NCBI GenBank assembly: GCA_030673965.1
Contig: JAUTCN010000007.1
Span: 1 to 64,000 of the forward strand
Source of the DNA: Fusobacterium sp. JB019
GTDB lineage: Bacteria; Fusobacteriota; Fusobacteriia; Fusobacteriales; Fusobacteriaceae
Direction: 5' to 3'
Length of the DNA: 64,000 bases
Position numbers and translations under genes: made by a program. The notes under the pieces were generated by a model that was not told the DNA's origin, searched no databases, and saw only the letters and a list, made by a program, of their open reading frames with translations. Within the stretch, counting starts at the first letter, position 1. Each line of letters starts with the position of its first letter. Shown one piece after another: positions 24,423 through 33,357 of the stretch.

Positions 24423-25142
24423 ATGAACAAGTTTTATGGTATAGGGGTTGGAGTTGGAGATCCAGAAATGATAACAGTGAAAGCTGTAAATATCTTAAAA
24501 AAGATAGATATAGTTTTAATACCTAATGCAGGGAGAGATTATACAAGTACAGCTTATAATATAGCAAAAGAGTATTTGAAAAAAGATGTTAAATTAATAA
24601 ATATAGAATTTTCAATGAATCCAAAATTAGAAGAAAGAAAAAAAGAAAGAAAGAAAAATGCTGGTATAGTAGAAAAATATTTAAAAGAAAATAAAAATGT
24701 AGCTTTTTTAACTATAGGAGATCCAATGGTTTATAGCACATATATATATTTATTAGAAAATATATCTTCTGAATATCAAGTTCAAACAATTTCAGGAATA
24801 TCATCTTTTGCAGATATTAGTTCAAGATTTAATATACCACTTGTCATAGGGAATGAAACTTTGAAAATTTTACCTTTACATAAAAATTGTGATATAGGAA
24901 AAGAAATAGAGACTGCAGATAATGTGGTTATAATGAAAGTTGCTTTAAAATTTAAAGAATTAAAGAAAGTTTTAAAAGAAACAAATAATGAAAATAATAT
25001 TATTTTAGTTTGCGAATCAGGAAAGGAAAAGGAAAGGGTATATTTTGATTTAAATGAAATAGATGAAGATAATGTACCTTATTTTTCTACTCTTTTATTA
25101 AAAAAAGGAGGAATAAATAAATGGAAAAAGTTTATTTCATAG
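24423..25142 (+). CDS. cbiL: Cobalt-precorrin-2 C20-methyltransferase
   Basis: A 239-residue tetrapyrrole methylase with GIGVGVGDPEMITVKAVNIL, VLIPNAGRDYTSTAYNI, FLTIGDPMVYSTYIYL and ISGISSFADISSRFNIPL, matching CbiL/CobI. It performs the first corrin-specific methylation. It starts 17 bases after cbiT and its end overlaps cbiF by 22 bases. Confidence 0.92.
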   Translation: MNKFYGIGVGVGDPEMITVKAVNILKKIDIVLIPNAGRDYTSTAYNIAKEYLKKDVKLINIEFSMNPKLEERKKERKKNAGIVEKYLKENKNVAFLTIGDPMVYSTYIYLLENISSEYQVQTISGISSFADISSRFNIPLVIGNETLKILPLHKNCDIGKEIETADNVVIMKVALKFKELKKVLKETNNENNIILVCESGKEKERVYFDLNEIDEDNVPYFSTLLLKKGGINKWKKFIS

Positions 25143-25891
25143 GAGCAGGACCAGGAGATCCTGAGTTAATAACTGTAAAAGGGCAAAATATTATTAAATT
25201 AGCTGATATAATAATTTATGCAGGTTCATTAGTTCCCAAAGAGGTTTTGGAAGTTCATAAGGAAGGGGCAGAAATTTATAATAGTGCTAAAATGACATTG
25301 GAAGAAGTTGTGGATATAATGATAAAAAATGCCAAGGAAGGGAAAAAAGTAGCAAGAGTACATACTGGAGATCCTTCTATTTTTGGGGCTCATAGGGAAC
25401 AAATGGATATATTAGAAGAAAATAATATAGATTATGAAGTAGTTCCAGGAGTAAGTTCATTTTTAGCTTCAGCAGCAGTATTAAAAAAAGAATTTACTTT
25501 ACCAAATGTTAGTCAAACAGTTATTTGTACAAGATTAGAAGGAAGGACTCCAGTTCCAGAAGAAGAATCATTAGATAAATTAGCTTCTCATAAATGTTCG
25601 ATGGCTATATTTTTATCAGTTCATATGATAGATGATGTAGTTGAAAAATTATTGAAATATTATGATGAAGATACTCCTATTGCCATTGTACAGAGAGCTA
25701 CATGGAAAGATCAAAAAATTGTACAAGGAAAATTGAATAATATCGTTGAATTGGTAAAAGAGTCAAATATAACTAAAACTGCTCAAATTTTAGTAGGTAA
25801 TTTTTTGGGAAATAAATATTCTAAATCTAAGTTATATGATAAATATTTTACTCATGAATTTAGAGAAGGAATAAAAGAGGAAGAATTATGA
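25121..25891 (+). CDS. cbiF: Cobalt-precorrin-4 C11-methyltransferase
   Basis: A 256-residue tetrapyrrole methylase with FIGAGPGDPELITVKGQNII, IYAGSLVPKEVL, RVHTGDPSIFGAHREQMD, VPGVSSFLASAAVLKKEFT and the CbiF-specific RLEGRTPVPEEESL. The ATG at 25121 has AAAGGAGG upstream, so the 22-base overlap with cbiL is real. Confidence 0.95.
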   Translation: MEKVYFIGAGPGDPELITVKGQNIIKLADIIIYAGSLVPKEVLEVHKEGAEIYNSAKMTLEEVVDIMIKNAKEGKKVARVHTGDPSIFGAHREQMDILEENNIDYEVVPGVSSFLASAAVLKKEFTLPNVSQTVICTRLEGRTPVPEEESLDKLASHKCSMAIFLSVHMIDDVVEKLLKYYDEDTPIAIVQRATWKDQKIVQGKLNNIVELVKESNITKTAQILVGNFLGNKYSKSKLYDKYFTHEFREGIKEEEL

Positions 25892-26868
25892 AAATAGCAA
25901 TAATAGCAGTTACAAAAAAAGGACTAGAAAAAAGTCATGAAATAAAAAGTAAAATAGAATGTGATATTTATACTCTTGAAAAATTAAAAAAAGAAGGAGA
26001 TAAATTAATAAAAATTTCTTTATCAAAAACTTATATGGAAATTTATAGGAAATATGATGCTTTTATTTTTGTAACTTCTACAGGAATTGCAGTTAGAATA
26101 ATAAGTCCATATATAGAGAGTAAAGAAAAAGATCCAGCAGTATTGGTTGTTGATCAAGAAGGAAATTTTGTAATATCTCTTTTATCAGGACATTTAGGAG
26201 GAGCAAATAATTTAACAAACAGGATTTCTAAAATTTTAAATTCTATTCCTGTAATAACAACAGCATCTGATATTTCAGGAAAAATAGCAGTGGATACGAT
26301 TGCGATGAATATTAATTCTAAAATAGAAGATTTGGAAGCAGCAAAAAAAGTGACTAGTTTAATAGTAGCTGGAGAAAGAGTTCAACTAAGGATTCCAGAA
26401 AATATATCTAACAATAATCCTAGCGGGATTATTGTTATTACTAATAGAGAAAATATAGAAATTTCTAAAATAATTCCTCAAAATTTAATAGTTGGAATTG
26501 GCTGTAAAAAAAATATTGAAAAAATTAAAATTATAGAAGCAATAAATGATATATTTTTTAAAAATAATTTATCTTTAGAGGCTATTAAATGTTTTGCTAC
26601 GATAGATATAAAAAAAAATGAAAAAGGAATATTAGAAACAGCTGAAAAATTTAAAAGAAATTTAAAAATAATAAATAGAGAAGATGTGAAAAAAGTGCAT
26701 GATAAATTTAAGGGTTCTGATTTTGTATATAAAACAATTGGAGTTTATAGTGTTTCTGCACCAGTAGCCTATCTAGCTTCCAGTAGAAAAGGAAAATTAT
26801 TGGTAGAAAAATTAAAATATGATGGAATTACAATTTCAATCTTTGAGGAGGAAACAAGAGATGGGTAA
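25888..26868 (+). CDS. cbiG: Cobalt-precorrin-5A hydrolase
   Basis: A 326-residue CbiG with all three parts: N-terminal VTSTGIAVRIISPYIESKEK and DPAVLVVDQEGNFVISLLSG, central HLGGANNLTNRI, and C-terminal VGIGCKKNIEK with GVYSVSAPVAYLASSRKG. It opens the lactone and releases the C20 unit as acetaldehyde. It overlaps cbiF by four bases. Confidence 0.94.
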   Translation: MKIAIIAVTKKGLEKSHEIKSKIECDIYTLEKLKKEGDKLIKISLSKTYMEIYRKYDAFIFVTSTGIAVRIISPYIESKEKDPAVLVVDQEGNFVISLLSGHLGGANNLTNRISKILNSIPVITTASDISGKIAVDTIAMNINSKIEDLEAAKKVTSLIVAGERVQLRIPENISNNNPSGIIVITNRENIEISKIIPQNLIVGIGCKKNIEKIKIIEAINDIFFKNNLSLEAIKCFATIDIKKNEKGILETAEKFKRNLKIINREDVKKVHDKFKGSDFVYKTIGVYSVSAPVAYLASSRKGKLLVEKLKYDGITISIFEEETRDG

Positions 26869-27589
26869 AATTTATGTTGTTGGGATAGGACCTGGCAATA
26901 AAGAAAATATGACATTTAGAGCATATGAAGCAATGAAAAAATCGGATATTATAGTAGGTCATAAAACTTATATTTCTTTAGTTGAAAATATGTTTAAAAA
27001 TAAAATTTTTATAAAGTCTTTTATGAAAAAAGAAATAGAAAGATGTGAGGAGACATTAAACTTAGCAAAGGAAGGGAATATAGTTTCTTTAATAAGCTCA
27101 GGAGATGCAGGAGTTTATGGTATGGCGGGGATTATGTTGGAAATAGCTAGTGATTCTGGGATAGAGGTTGAAATAATACCTGGTGTAACAGCATCTAATG
27201 CTAGTGCTTCTTTAGGTGGAGCTCCGATTATGCATGACAGTGTAACAATTTCTTTAAGTGATTTATTAACTGATTGGGAGTTAATAAAAAAGAGAATAAA
27301 GTTAGCTTCCATAGGAGATTTTGTAATATCTCTTTATAATCCTAAAAGTAAAACAAGAATAACACAAATAAAAGAGGCAAGAGAGATTATGCTTAATTAT
27401 AAAAATCCTAAAATTCCTGTTTTAATTGCTAGAAAAGTAGGAAGATTAGGAGAAAATTATGAAATAACTAATTTAGAAAATATGCTAAGTTGTGAGATAG
27501 ATATGTTTTCAACTGTTATCATAGGAAATTCAAAAACATTTGTAAAAAATGGGAAAATAATAACTCCAAGGGGATATAAGGTGAAATAA
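26861..27589 (+). CDS. cbiH: Cobalt-precorrin-3 C17-methyltransferase
   Basis: A 242-residue tetrapyrrole methylase with VVGIGPGNKENMTFRAYEA, IVGHKTYISLV, SSGDAGVYGMAGIMLE, IPGVTASNASASLGGAP and the CbiH-specific ISLSDLLTDWELIKKR. The ATG at 26861 is chosen since GAGGAGG lies just upstream and the family starts MGKIYVVGIGPG; a longer frame from 26819 only translates cbiG sequence in another frame. It overlaps cbiG by eight bases. It catalyses C17 methylation and ring contraction. Confidence 0.94.
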   Translation: MGKIYVVGIGPGNKENMTFRAYEAMKKSDIIVGHKTYISLVENMFKNKIFIKSFMKKEIERCEETLNLAKEGNIVSLISSGDAGVYGMAGIMLEIASDSGIEVEIIPGVTASNASASLGGAPIMHDSVTISLSDLLTDWELIKKRIKLASIGDFVISLYNPKSKTRITQIKEAREIMLNYKNPKIPVLIARKVGRLGENYEITNLENMLSCEIDMFSTVIIGNSKTFVKNGKIITPRGYKVK

Positions 27590-28360
27590 ATGGATTGGAT
27601 AATTGGTGGAACTAAAGATTCAAGAGATTTTATAGAAAATATATTAAAATTAAAAAAAAATATAATAGTAACAACAATTAGCGAGTATGGAAAAAAATTA
27701 TTAGAAAAATATGAAATAAATGTAATTGTTAAGTCCATGAAAAAAGAAGAAATGCAAGAGTTTATAGAGAAAAATAAGATAAAGAGAATATTTGATTTTA
27801 GTCATCCCTATGCAGTAAATGTTTCTAAAAATGCAATTGAAATTGCAAAAATAAATTATATTGAATATTTTAGATTTAATAGAAAAACTTATAACTATAA
27901 AGAATGTATAGAATTTAATGAAATTGAAAAATTGGTAAGATTTACTTCTACATTAGAGGGGAATATTTTAAATACTTTAGGGAGCAATAGTGTTGAGAAA
28001 TTTGAAAATTTAAAAAACTTAGAAAATATTTATTTTAGAATTTTACCTACTAAACTTTCCATTGAGAAAGTTGAAAATATAGGAGTTTTACCTAAAAAAA
28101 TAATAGGAATTCAAGGACCATTTACAAAAGAATTTAATTCTTTTATTTATAAAAATTATAGTATTAAATATTTAATTACAAAAGAAAGTGGCGATATCGG
28201 AGGAGAAAAAGAAAAGATAGAAACGGCTTTAGAAAATAAAATTAAAGTTCTTGTCTTAACAAAGCCTATTATAAATTATCCTTGGGGAACTGATGATATG
28301 GAAATTATTTTAGAAAAATTTAAAGAAAATATAGGAGATGAAAATGAAAAAACTTTTTAA
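27590..28360 (+). CDS. cbiJ: Cobalt-precorrin-6A reductase
   Basis: A 256-residue NAD(P)H-dependent reductase. IIGGTKDSRDFI, DFSHPYAVNVSKNAIEI, NTLGSNSVEKF, FRILPTKLSIEK, GIQGPFTKEFN and LITKESGDIGGEKEKIETA are CbiJ/CobK signatures. The start codon directly follows the cbiH stop codon. Confidence 0.92.
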   Translation: MDWIIGGTKDSRDFIENILKLKKNIIVTTISEYGKKLLEKYEINVIVKSMKKEEMQEFIEKNKIKRIFDFSHPYAVNVSKNAIEIAKINYIEYFRFNRKTYNYKECIEFNEIEKLVRFTSTLEGNILNTLGSNSVEKFENLKNLENIYFRILPTKLSIEKVENIGVLPKKIIGIQGPFTKEFNSFIYKNYSIKYLITKESGDIGGEKEKIETALENKIKVLVLTKPIINYPWGTDDMEIILEKFKENIGDENEKTF

Positions 28361-29246
28361 GATAGGAACGAGAGGAAGCATTTTAGCTTTAGCTCAAACA
28401 AAAATAGTTAAAGAATTAATTAAAGAAAAGTTTCCAGAATTAGAGCTTGAAATAAAAGAAATCATAACAACAGGAGATAAAGATTTAAGAACAAATTGGG
28501 GAGATAAAAATATTTCTTTGAAAAATTTTTTTACAAAGGAAATAGAAAAGGAATTATTAGAAGGGGAGATAGATTTTGCAGTTCATTCTATGAAAGATAT
28601 GCCAATTATAAATCCTAAGGGCTTAATTTTAGGAGGAGTACCTAAAAGAGCTGATAATAGAGATGTTTTTATATCAAAAACAGGTAAAACTTTAAAAGAA
28701 TTACCAGAAAATCCAATAATAGGAACTAGTTCTATAAGAAGAGCAACATGTGTTAAAGAATTAAGAGAAGATGCAGTTATAAAACCAATTAGAGGGAATA
28801 TTCATACTAGATTAAGAAAATTAAAAGAAGAAGATTATGATGGGATTATTTTAGCTGGAGCAGGATTAATTAGAACAGGTTTAGAAGAGAAAATAACAGA
28901 GTATTTTAATATAGATGAAATAGTACCAGCACCAGCTCAAGGAGCCATATATATTCAATGTAGAGAAGATGACACTGATCTTTTAAATATACTTAAAAAA
29001 ATAACAGATGAAAAGACTTTAGAAATTATAAAAATAGAAAGAGAGTTCTCTAAAATTTTTGATGGGGGCTGTCATACACCAATGGGATGTGCAGGCTATT
29101 TTATAGGAGATGAAATTGAACTTCAAGGCATGTATTATTCTAATGGAATTATGTCTAAAAAAACTTACAGAGGTAAAAAAGAAGAAAAAGAAAGGATAGC
29201 TCGTATTTTAGCTGAAAAAATACAGGAGGAAATCAATGGAAAATAA
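28344..29246 (+). CDS. hemC: Hydroxymethylbilane synthase (porphobilinogen deaminase)
   Basis: A 300-residue enzyme of normal length. FKIGTRGSILALAQTKIV, GDKDLRTNWGD, DFAVHSMKDMP, GTSSIRRATCVKE, IRGNIHTRLRKL and DGGCHTPMGC are visible, with Cys243 carrying the dipyrromethane cofactor. It polymerises four porphobilinogens. ATG 28344 is preferred to 28338 because AGGAG lies six bases upstream. It overlaps cbiJ by 17 bases. Confidence 0.95.
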   Translation: MKKLFKIGTRGSILALAQTKIVKELIKEKFPELELEIKEIITTGDKDLRTNWGDKNISLKNFFTKEIEKELLEGEIDFAVHSMKDMPIINPKGLILGGVPKRADNRDVFISKTGKTLKELPENPIIGTSSIRRATCVKELREDAVIKPIRGNIHTRLRKLKEEDYDGIILAGAGLIRTGLEEKITEYFNIDEIVPAPAQGAIYIQCREDDTDLLNILKKITDEKTLEIIKIEREFSKIFDGGCHTPMGCAGYFIGDEIELQGMYYSNGIMSKKTYRGKKEEKERIARILAEKIQEEINGK

Positions 29247-30714
29247 AGGAAAAGTCTATATTCTAGGGGGAGGTTCTGGAGATTTTGAGTTATTAACTTT
29301 AAAAGGAAAAAGATCCTTAGAGGAAGCTGATTGTATTATTTATGATAGATTAGTGAATGATATTATACTTAGATTTGCTAATTCTAAAGCTGAAAAAATA
29401 TATTTTGGGAAAAGAAATACTGAAGGTGGATTAATACAAGAAGAGATAAATAAAATGCTAGTAGAAAAAGCTTTACAGGGTAAAAAAGTTGTTCGTTTAA
29501 AAGGAGGAGATCCCTTTGTTTTTGGAAGAGGGGGAGAAGAAATAGAGGAATTAATAAAAAATAATATAAAATTTGAAATAATTCCTGGAATAACTTCTGC
29601 AATATCAGTTCCAGAATATGCAGGAATACCAGTAACGCATAGAGGAATAGCTAAATCATTTCATGTTTTTACAGGAATGACGGCTAAAAATAATTCATAT
29701 CATAATTTTGAAAATATATCTAAATTAGAAGGAACATTGGTCTTTTTAATGGGAGTTAAGAATTTAAATTTAATTTCAAAAGAACTGATGAAAAATGGAA
29801 AATCTTCAATGACTCCAGTTGCAATTATAGAAAAAGGAACAACTGGAGATCAAAGGGTTGTACAAGGTGTTTTAGGAGATATAGAGTTTTTAGCTAACGA
29901 ACAAAATATTAAACCACCAGCAGTTATAGTGGTTGGAGAAGTTGTAAATAAAAGAGAAAAATATAAATGGTTTGAGGATAAACCGTTGTATGGTAAAACT
30001 ATTTTAGTTACAAGAGAGGAAAGGTTAGGGAAAGAATTTTGTAGAAAAATAGAAAAAAAAGGTGGAAAGTCAATATTATTTCCTATGATAAGTTTAAAAA
30101 ATAATATGCATAAGTTTTGTTATGGAAACTTAAAGAATTATAAAGCTTTAATGTTTAATTCTCCAAATGGAGTGAAATTTTTTTTTGATAGTTTAGATGA
30201 TATAAGAATACTTGGAAATATTAAAATAGGAGTAGTGGGAGATAAAACAAGAGAAGAACTAGAAAAATATAAAATAAAAGCAGATATTATGCCTAAAAAT
30301 TATTTAGGAATGGAATTAGCTGAAGAAATGACAAAAATTACTAAAAAAGGAGAAAAGATTTTAGTAATAACTTCAGACATTTCTCCTTTAAAAGAGGAAG
30401 AATTAAAAAGTAGATTTAAAAGAAATTTTAAAATTTTGCATGCCTATAAAAATAGTCCTTTAAAAGTAGAAAAAAACAAATTATTGGAAAAAATATCTGA
30501 GGCTGATTACATAACGTTTTTTAGTGGCTCAGCGGTGGAAAATACAATTAATTGTTTGAAAAATGACGTATTTTCTTTAAAAAATACAAAAATAGTTTCA
30601 ATAGGTCCTTCTACAACGAAAAAAATAAAAAAATATTTAGATAAAGAAGTCTTACAACCTCTTATATACCAAGGAGATGAAATGATAAAGACCATTTGTG
30701 ATACAGAAAAATAA
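29236..30714 (+). CDS. cobA-hemD: Fused uroporphyrinogen-III C-methyltransferase and uroporphyrinogen-III synthase
   Basis: A 492-residue fusion. Residues 1-245 are a SUMT: GGGSGDFELLTLKG (S replaces the usual P of GPGD), RLKGGDPFVFGRGGEE, PGITSAISVPEYAGIPVTHR, FLMGVKNL, EKGTTGDQRVVQG. Residues about 255-490 are a HemD domain: KTILVTREE, FNSPNGVKFFFDSL, GVVGDKTREELEKY, ITFFSGSAVENT and IVSIGPSTTKKIKKY. It closes hydroxymethylbilane to uroporphyrinogen III and methylates it to precorrin-2, the branch point to corrins and sirohaem. It overlaps hemC by 11 bases and is the last gene of the operon. Confidence 0.95.
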   Translation: MENKGKVYILGGGSGDFELLTLKGKRSLEEADCIIYDRLVNDIILRFANSKAEKIYFGKRNTEGGLIQEEINKMLVEKALQGKKVVRLKGGDPFVFGRGGEEIEELIKNNIKFEIIPGITSAISVPEYAGIPVTHRGIAKSFHVFTGMTAKNNSYHNFENISKLEGTLVFLMGVKNLNLISKELMKNGKSSMTPVAIIEKGTTGDQRVVQGVLGDIEFLANEQNIKPPAVIVVGEVVNKREKYKWFEDKPLYGKTILVTREERLGKEFCRKIEKKGGKSILFPMISLKNNMHKFCYGNLKNYKALMFNSPNGVKFFFDSLDDIRILGNIKIGVVGDKTREELEKYKIKADIMPKNYLGMELAEEMTKITKKGEKILVITSDISPLKEEELKSRFKRNFKILHAYKNSPLKVEKNKLLEKISEADYITFFSGSAVENTINCLKNDVFSLKNTKIVSIGPSTTKKIKKYLDKEVLQPLIYQGDEMIKTICDTEK

Positions 30715-30723
30715 AAAAAAAGC

Positions 30724-30752
30724 TTGAAAAAAGTTACCAAAAAAACTATACT
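30724..30752 (+). promoter_or_regulatory. Promoter of the threonine ammonia-lyase gene
   Basis: TTGAAA (30724-30729), 17-base spacer, TATACT (30747-30752). An 8-bp inverted repeat, TACCAAAA at 30735-30742 and TTTTGGTA at 30774-30781, brackets the -10 box and start site and could be an operator. Confidence 0.65.
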
Positions 30753-30830
30753 TTTACTGGAAAGTAATTGATATTTTGGTATGAAATACTCTTATCTTTT
30801 AAAAGCAAGTTAAATTAGGGAGGATAAAAA

Positions 30831-32042
30831 ATGGAAAAAGCAGTTACAATTGAAATGATTAAAGAGGCGGCAGAAACAATAAAAAGTTCAATAAAAAGAA
30901 CTCAAGTAATTGAATGCCCTACTTTATTTGAAGAAACAGGAAATAGAGTTTTTTTTAAGTTAGAAAATTTGCAAAAAACAGGTTCTTTTAAAGTTAGAGG
31001 AGCTATGAATAAAATAATGAATCTTACAGATGAAGAGAAATCTCATGGAGTAATTGCTTCTTCAGCTGGAAACCATGCTCAAGGTGTAGCTTTAGGAGCA
31101 ACAGCTTTAGGAATAAAATCAACAATAGTTATGCCAGGAACAGCCCCATTATCAAAAGTTATTGCAACAAAAGGGTATGGAGCAGAAGTTGTTCAAGTGG
31201 GTACAGTTTATGATGATGCATATAAAAAAGCATGTGAATTACAAAAAGAAACAGGGGCTACTTTTTTACATCCATTTGATGATCCTTATGTGATAGCAGG
31301 TCAAGGAACAATAGGTCTTGAAATATTAGAAGATATAAAAGATGTAGATATAGTTTTAGTTCCAATTGGTGGAGGAGGGATTTGTTCTGGGATAGCAAAA
31401 GCTATAAAAAGCTTAAAACCTTCAACAAAATTAATTGGTGTAGAACCAGCTAATGCAGCTTCAATGATGGAAGCAGTAAGAGAAGGACATCCATGTACAA
31501 TAAAAACAACCCCTACAATAGCAGATGGAATAGCAGTTGCAAGAGCAGGGGAATTAACTTGTAAGATGATATCAGAATATGTAGATGAAATAGTTACAGT
31601 AACAGAAGATGAGATAGCAAAAGGAATATTATTTTTGCTTGAAAAATCTAAAATATTAGCAGAAGGAGCAGGAGCTTCTACAGTAGCGGCAGTTTTATCA
31701 GGTAAAATAAAAGATCAAAATAAAAAAGTTTGTTGCGTAATATCTGGAGGGAATGCAGATATTAATGCAGTTGAAAGAATAATAAATAAGGCACTTATAT
31801 TAGAGGGAAGAAAAGCTGAAATAAATGTAGAGTTACAAGATAAATCAGGAGAATTAGAAAAATTACTTAAAATATTAGCAGAAAATAAAGCAAACATTTT
31901 AAGAATAAACCAGTCTATGTATAGAGCAGATGCAAAAATGAATTCTCAAGTAGCAACAATAGCAATAGAGTGTAAAGATGCGACTCATAGAGACAAAATA
32001 ATAAATAATATAGAAGAAGCTGGTTATCATTTAATGAAATAG
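30831..32042 (+). CDS. Threonine ammonia-lyase with C-terminal ACT domain
   Basis: A 403-residue PLP enzyme. FFKLENLQKTGSFKVRGAMN holds the PLP Lys54; SSAGNHAQGVALGA, the glycine loop VPIGGGGICSG and ISGGNADIN complete the fold. Residues about 328-403 are an ACT domain (INVELQDKSGELEKLLKIL), so allosteric control by an amino acid is likely. It converts threonine to 2-oxobutyrate and ammonia, either for isoleucine synthesis or threonine fermentation; the length fits the TdcB-like form with ACT seen in anaerobes. It has its own promoter and strong AGGGAGG. Confidence 0.93.
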   Translation: MEKAVTIEMIKEAAETIKSSIKRTQVIECPTLFEETGNRVFFKLENLQKTGSFKVRGAMNKIMNLTDEEKSHGVIASSAGNHAQGVALGATALGIKSTIVMPGTAPLSKVIATKGYGAEVVQVGTVYDDAYKKACELQKETGATFLHPFDDPYVIAGQGTIGLEILEDIKDVDIVLVPIGGGGICSGIAKAIKSLKPSTKLIGVEPANAASMMEAVREGHPCTIKTTPTIADGIAVARAGELTCKMISEYVDEIVTVTEDEIAKGILFLLEKSKILAEGAGASTVAAVLSGKIKDQNKKVCCVISGGNADINAVERIINKALILEGRKAEINVELQDKSGELEKLLKILAENKANILRINQSMYRADAKMNSQVATIAIECKDATHRDKIINNIEEAGYHLMK

Positions 32043-32114
32043 ATTTAAAAAATTTGTTTTTTCATTCGAATTTTAGTATTATATAATTATAAAACTAAAA
32101 AAGGATGGATTTTT

Positions 32115-33356
32115 ATGAAGAAGATTATATTGATATTTTATGTTGTTTTACAGAGTTTAGTTTTTGGATACAAATTTCCATTAAAAGATCCTTATGTAGC
32201 AACAGTTGTAGGGACTTCTAAAATGATGACTAATGGAATAAAAGAAAAAATTCCACTAGAGGTTCATCGAATGAAAATGATAAAAACTAGAGATATTCCA
32301 GAAAGTTTAAAATATCAAGAAGAATACAAATTTTCTTTGGCACTGCAAAAGAAAAAAGCTCCTGTGATATTTATTTTATCAGGAACAGGTTCTTCTGCTA
32401 CTTCAATAAAAACAAGATATTTTGAAAGAATATTTTATACAGCAGGGTACCACGTAGTTGGAATTTCATCAATTATGAATTCTAATTCCGTGGTTTCTTT
32501 GTCGTATAATAAAATGCCAGGAAATTTATTGGCGGACGGGTTTGATTTATATAGAGCTATAAAAAATATAAGCAGTTATATCGAGACACGTACTAAAGTT
32601 GAAAGTTATAGTCTTATGGGTTATAGTTTAGGAGGAACACATTCAGCGGTATTAGGTTTTATAGATAATAAAGAGAATTATTTTGATTTTAAGAAAATAT
32701 TTGTTGTTAATCCTTCAGTAAATTTATATGATTCTGCAGAATTACTAGATGTTATGTTTGACAAATTAACTAATGGAAATATAGAAGTTTTACTAAGAAG
32801 AGTGGATGAATTGGTAGATGAATTATCGAAAAATAAAGAAAGGTTAGATATAAAAAATCCAGAGAGAGCCTTTACTCATCTTAATATTCATAGGGATGAT
32901 TTGAAATTAGGTATAGGATTTATTTTTAGATTAACTTCTGTAGATATTAATTTTTTATCAGATTTGTTAAATAAGAGGAAAATTTATAGTAATGGGGAAG
33001 TATCTAAATATGAGGATATGACAAAGTATTTTAAAAAAATTAATTTTGCTAATTTTGAAGATTATGCACAAAATATAGCGTATCCTTATTATAAAGGATT
33101 ATATGGAGAAAAATTTACATTAAAAAAAGTTAAAGAAATGTCAGATTTAAAAAGTATAGACAACTATTTAAAGAATGCTAAAAATATTTATGTTGTTACA
33201 AATAAAGATGAGTTAATATTAACAAATAAAAATTTAAAATATTTAAAAAGAACATTTAAAAATAGACTAAAGGTTTATCCATGGGGAGGACATTGTGGGA
33301 ATATGTTCTATCAAGAAAATGTGGATTATATGTTAAAAATAATGAAGGAGAAATAA
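32115..33356 (+). CDS. Exported alpha/beta-hydrolase (serine hydrolase) paired with MlaA
   Basis: A 413-residue protein with a signal peptide (MKKIILIFYVVLQSLVFG), so it is periplasmic or outer-membrane associated. Residues 84-92 (VIFILSGTG) are the first strand and oxyanion loop, GYSLGG (169-174) is the nucleophile elbow with Ser171, NKDELIL supplies a likely catalytic Asp and PWGGHCGN the His. No lipase subfamily is recognised. The stop is one base before the mlaA start, so the two are cotranscribed; a lipid or lysophospholipid substrate is plausible but inferred from context. It heads a multi-gene run that includes walJ and yebC. Confidence 0.75.
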   Translation: MKKIILIFYVVLQSLVFGYKFPLKDPYVATVVGTSKMMTNGIKEKIPLEVHRMKMIKTRDIPESLKYQEEYKFSLALQKKKAPVIFILSGTGSSATSIKTRYFERIFYTAGYHVVGISSIMNSNSVVSLSYNKMPGNLLADGFDLYRAIKNISSYIETRTKVESYSLMGYSLGGTHSAVLGFIDNKENYFDFKKIFVVNPSVNLYDSAELLDVMFDKLTNGNIEVLLRRVDELVDELSKNKERLDIKNPERAFTHLNIHRDDLKLGIGFIFRLTSVDINFLSDLLNKRKIYSNGEVSKYEDMTKYFKKINFANFEDYAQNIAYPYYKGLYGEKFTLKKVKEMSDLKSIDNYLKNAKNIYVVTNKDELILTNKNLKYLKRTFKNRLKVYPWGGHCGNMFYQENVDYMLKIMKEK

Positions 33357-33357
33357 T

